NCBI RefSeq assembly: GCF_001427105.1
Contig: NZ_LMGI01000002.1
Location: 62,001-126,000, forward strand
From: Sphingopyxis sp. Root154
Lineage (GTDB): Bacteria > Pseudomonadota > Alphaproteobacteria > Sphingomonadales > Sphingomonadaceae
Reading direction: 5' to 3'
Length of the DNA stretch: 64,000 nucleotides
Within the stretch, counting starts at the first letter, position 1; every line of letters begins with the position of its first letter. Shown piece by piece: positions 61,489 to 64,000 of the stretch. A program made the position numbers and the translations under genes. Below the pieces are notes generated by a model. It saw nothing but the letters and a program-made list of their open reading frames with translations, had not been told where the DNA came from and did not search any database.

Positions 61489-63738
61489 ATGAAAATTTTA
61501 TACGCGATCCTTGGTCTCGTATTCCTGTTGGCAGCGCAGACGGCGCGAGCCGAACCCGAAAAGTTGCCGCTGCTTGATCTGCGGGCAGGTGAAGATGCGC
61601 CGGCGCTCACTTCTTTTGTCCGTTTCGCGAGGCGCCCCGGGCCGACGAGAACGCCGCAGGTAGACGCCATCTTGGCTGGTCCGCTTCAGCATATCGCGGG
61701 ATCGACCATTCATTTCGGGCCGCCCGGGACCCGTACCATCGTCATGCTCAAAGTCCGCAATGCGAGCCACGAGCAGGGAAGCTGGATCCTCACCACCGGT
61801 CGCGGATCGCTCAAGCATTTCCGGCTCTATGAAGGCGAGGAAGACGGGCTTTCCCTGATCGTCGACGGCACCGACCCACAGGTGGCGCGGCAAAATCTCG
61901 GCACCTACCAGGCTTTCAGCTCGGAGCTCGTGCTAGCCCCGCGTCAGGAAAAACTGGTCGTCATCGAGTTCGTTTCCGAGAATTCAACCTATATGCCGCT
62001 CCGGATCGAGAGCTACGGCACGTTCTTCAAGGACCGGCGGGCCAATATATCGATGGTGTCGGGTGTCGTCGTCGGCGCGTTGACCCTGCTCCTCCTCAAT
62101 TTCCTCTTCTTCTCGATCACCGGATTCAAGGAGTTTCTGTGGCTGGCGGTTGCCGAGGCCTTTTTCGCGCTGAATACGGTTCACTCGGAAGGCTACATCA
62201 CCATCTTCTTTCTGTACGACAAACCGCTTACCGGCATTGCCGTCGAAGATTTCTTCAAATGCGGATTTGCGGCCGCGATGGCTCAATTCTGTCGGAGCTT
62301 CGTCAAAACGAGGCGCAATTTCCCCAAGAGCGACCTCATTTTGAAGGGGCTCATCCTTTTTGCCGTCGCCGTGATGCTGCTGCAGCCCGGATTGTCGCTT
62401 TACCCGCCCGAGATTCGGTTTTTCCTCCATCTGTCCGGATGGCTCGTGGCAGTTGCCGTTGCGCTCTTTCTTCCCTTCGTCGGCTATGCCGCGATCAAAC
62501 AGCTCGGCTTCCAGCTCTGGCCCCTCTTCGCGGGATGGGCGAGCCTCGCGCTGTTCATCATCTATGCCGCAATCGCGTCGATGGGGGTGTTCAGCTGGCT
62601 CCCGATCAACTGGCATCTCGCCGGCCCGGTCGGGCTTTTTGAATCGGTCATGGTCACGCTGGCGCTCGGACTGAACCTCAAAAAGATCCAGCAGGAAAAG
62701 CTGGCCGCCGACGCGAACGTCGCGCAGTCGCTCAGCGAGCGCCTCGAAATCAGCGAACGGGCAAAGCGGCTCGCCGAAGAGAAAGCATTCGCGCTCGAGA
62801 CCGTCAACAGTCAAAACGCCCTACTGCACGCGTCGGGTCATGATAGCCGGCAGGTCATTCTTGCGCTCAACAGCGCGGTAGAGGTCCTGAAGCGGCAGGA
62901 GGCGCCGGCTGGCGATCCAGCCCTCGTCGAAATGCTCGAAAGCTCGGCCGACTATCTGAGCGAGATTGTCTCGACGACGATCTCGGGCGCCAATATCGCG
63001 GCAGGAGACTCCCATTTCGTCACCCTCAGCGCATTTCGCGGCTACGCGCTGCTCGAACCGCTGGCGATGATGTTCAAAGCGCTGTTCGCGAGCAAAAAAT
63101 TGGCGCTCAAGGTGAGCGTGGAAGATCAAGTCACGATCATTTCGGACAAGCCGCTCCTCATGCGTGCTCTGGCCAATTTACTGAGTAACAGCTATCAATA
63201 TACCGAGTTCGGGGGCGCACGCATCTCCCTCACGCTCGAAGGCGGACAAGCCGTAATCGAGATTGCCGACAGCGGCAGCGGAATGCCTGCGAGGGTCGCC
63301 GCAGCCTTGAACGGCGATGCCGACGGACGAATACGGGGTGATGAAAGCACGGTTGGGACGGGCTCAGGGTTCGGATCGGCCAAACGCATTGTCGAAACCC
63401 TCCGGGGAAAATTGGAGATCGTCTCTTCTACCTCGGAGGGCACCACGATCCGGATCGTGCTGCCCGGCGCCTTCGCCGCGACCACCCCGATCACGGCCGA
63501 CGAGTTGCGGATATGTCTCCCCGAATGGACCATTGTCGATTTCGACAAGCGTAGCGAATTCGGCGCGGCGCTGGCGTCGTCCGAGCAAGCGGACAAGCCC
63601 GTCATCGCGCTGACCTATGACGATAGCACCGTCACGCGCGGACGCCTGAGCGAGCTTGTCACCATGGTCGCGATCAAGCCAGCGTGCAGCGAACTATTGC
63701 AGCACCCTCTTCTCGCAAAGGCGTCAAAGGAGATTTAG
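61489..63738 (+). CDS. 7TMR-DISM sensor histidine kinase with variant H-box
   Basis: 749 residues. Signal (about 1-21), an extracellular 7TMR-DISMED2 beta domain (45-170), seven membrane helices (180-400), a coiled coil, a HisKA-like region LHASGHDSRQVILALN (H451) in place of the usual SHELRTPL, and an HATPase with NLLSNSYQYTE, ADSGSGMP and GTGSGFGSA. The H-box resembles the HDLRQP variant but lacks Pro. The final 85 residues resemble a degenerate receiver (ALTYDDSTVT, AIKP) without a clear phosphoacceptor. It probably signals through the convergent LuxR regulator. Confidence 0.85.
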   Translation: MKILYAILGLVFLLAAQTARAEPEKLPLLDLRAGEDAPALTSFVRFARRPGPTRTPQVDAILAGPLQHIAGSTIHFGPPGTRTIVMLKVRNASHEQGSWILTTGRGSLKHFRLYEGEEDGLSLIVDGTDPQVARQNLGTYQAFSSELVLAPRQEKLVVIEFVSENSTYMPLRIESYGTFFKDRRANISMVSGVVVGALTLLLLNFLFFSITGFKEFLWLAVAEAFFALNTVHSEGYITIFFLYDKPLTGIAVEDFFKCGFAAAMAQFCRSFVKTRRNFPKSDLILKGLILFAVAVMLLQPGLSLYPPEIRFFLHLSGWLVAVAVALFLPFVGYAAIKQLGFQLWPLFAGWASLALFIIYAAIASMGVFSWLPINWHLAGPVGLFESVMVTLALGLNLKKIQQEKLAADANVAQSLSERLEISERAKRLAEEKAFALETVNSQNALLHASGHDSRQVILALNSAVEVLKRQEAPAGDPALVEMLESSADYLSEIVSTTISGANIAAGDSHFVTLSAFRGYALLEPLAMMFKALFASKKLALKVSVEDQVTIISDKPLLMRALANLLSNSYQYTEFGGARISLTLEGGQAVIEIADSGSGMPARVAAALNGDADGRIRGDESTVGTGSGFGSAKRIVETLRGKLEIVSSTSEGTTIRIVLPGAFAATTPITADELRICLPEWTIVDFDKRSEFGAALASSEQADKPVIALTYDDSTVTRGRLSELVTMVAIKPACSELLQHPLLAKASKEI

Positions 63739-64000
63739 CTCGTTGGCGCGTTCGACGATCTTGCGATTGTGCGGAGCGTCGAGTTTTCGCCGCAGCTCGG
63801 CGATGTGGAAGGAAACGGTCGGCGGAGCGATCGCAAGTCGATACGCGATCTCCTTGTTCGTTTCGCCCTGCGCCAGATAGTGGAGGATCGCCATCTGGCG
63901 AGACGAGAGCGCGACCGGCGGCTGCTGAAACTTGCCGAGCGCCTCCCCGATATGCGGAGAAATATAGACTTCGCCCGCAAGCGCCGCGTCACAGGCGGCG
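63724..64000 (-). CDS. LuxR family response regulator, 3' part
   Basis: The open frame runs from the window end to TGA at 63724 and gives 91 residues. The fragment contains LAGEVYISPHIGEALGKF and a LuxR helix-turn-helix: SSRQMAILHYLAQGETNKEI and TVSFHIAELRRKL. The receiver domain lies outside the window. Its 3' end overlaps the sensor kinase gene by 15 bases in convergent orientation, so the two may be partners. Confidence 0.9.
   Translation of the reverse strand, partial: AACDAALAGEVYISPHIGEALGKFQQPPVALSSRQMAILHYLAQGETNKEIAYRLAIAPPTVSFHIAELRRKLDAPHNRKIVERANELNLL

Noticed and set aside
1..64000. CRISPR arrays, tRNA and rRNA genes, insertion sequences
   Set aside because: Looked for by eye; no regularly spaced direct repeats, cloverleaf, rRNA segment or transposase motif was seen.

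Overview
The window looks like a chromosomal segment of a Sphingomonadaceae alphaproteobacterium, most like Sphingopyxis. The evidence is GC-rich codon use, the PRC-barrel, DUF1206, DUF6894 and RcnB-type small proteins, TonB-linked envelope genes, and alphaproteobacterial-type small RNAs and intergenic repeats. The genus is inferred from gene content; no rRNA or tRNA gene was seen.

Layout. 1-5.5 kb: end of a catabolic cluster (acylating acetaldehyde dehydrogenase, 4-hydroxy-2-oxovalerate aldolase, KstD-like flavoprotein, and convergent SDR and Baeyer-Villiger monooxygenase), consistent with steroid or other ring degradation. 5.5-10.8 kb: small envelope or stress proteins, gene remnants (a truncated lipocalin, a frameshifted glycine-zipper gene), and a divergent MFS/LysR pair. 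10.9-19.2 kb: six exported proteins on the minus strand (double-lobed retropepsin, three exported proteins of unknown family in the core, a plug-and-barrel receptor, and one more exported protein), divergent from a LytS/LytTR-type two-component system. 19.4-24.1 kb: a repetitive secreted peptide, a large exported lipase-like protein, a second hydrolase and a TonB-C protein. 24.3-28.5 kb: a phosphatase/NnrD pair, then an SDR, a quinone oxidoreductase and a TetR regulator with paired operators.

28.5-37.9 kb: a large winged-helix/NTPase/TPR regulator next to a thioredoxin-fold protein with a CINS active site, divergent from a Tat-exported epoxide hydrolase, an Ohr peroxidase and a Sec-exported hydrolase. 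A second Tat hydrolase, a cytochrome P460 and an SDR follow. GTTAG-containing sequence recurs in their promoters. 37.9-41.1 kb: two related candidate small RNAs flank two L,D-transpeptidases. 41-45 kb: small conserved proteins.

45-55 kb: an alternative chaperone-usher fimbrial locus (usher, chaperone, subunits, tip protein, spore-coat-U-type protein) beside a full phosphorelay (hybrid kinase, receiver, Hpt, LuxR regulator). 55.3-61.1 kb: a 1929-residue autotransporter with an internal 248-residue duplication. 61.5-64 kb: a 7TM sensor kinase with a variant H-box and the C-terminal part of a convergent LuxR regulator cut by the window end.

The main theme is envelope biology. Three separate phosphorelay systems sit beside surface-structure genes, with several exported hydrolases whose substrates cannot be read from sequence.
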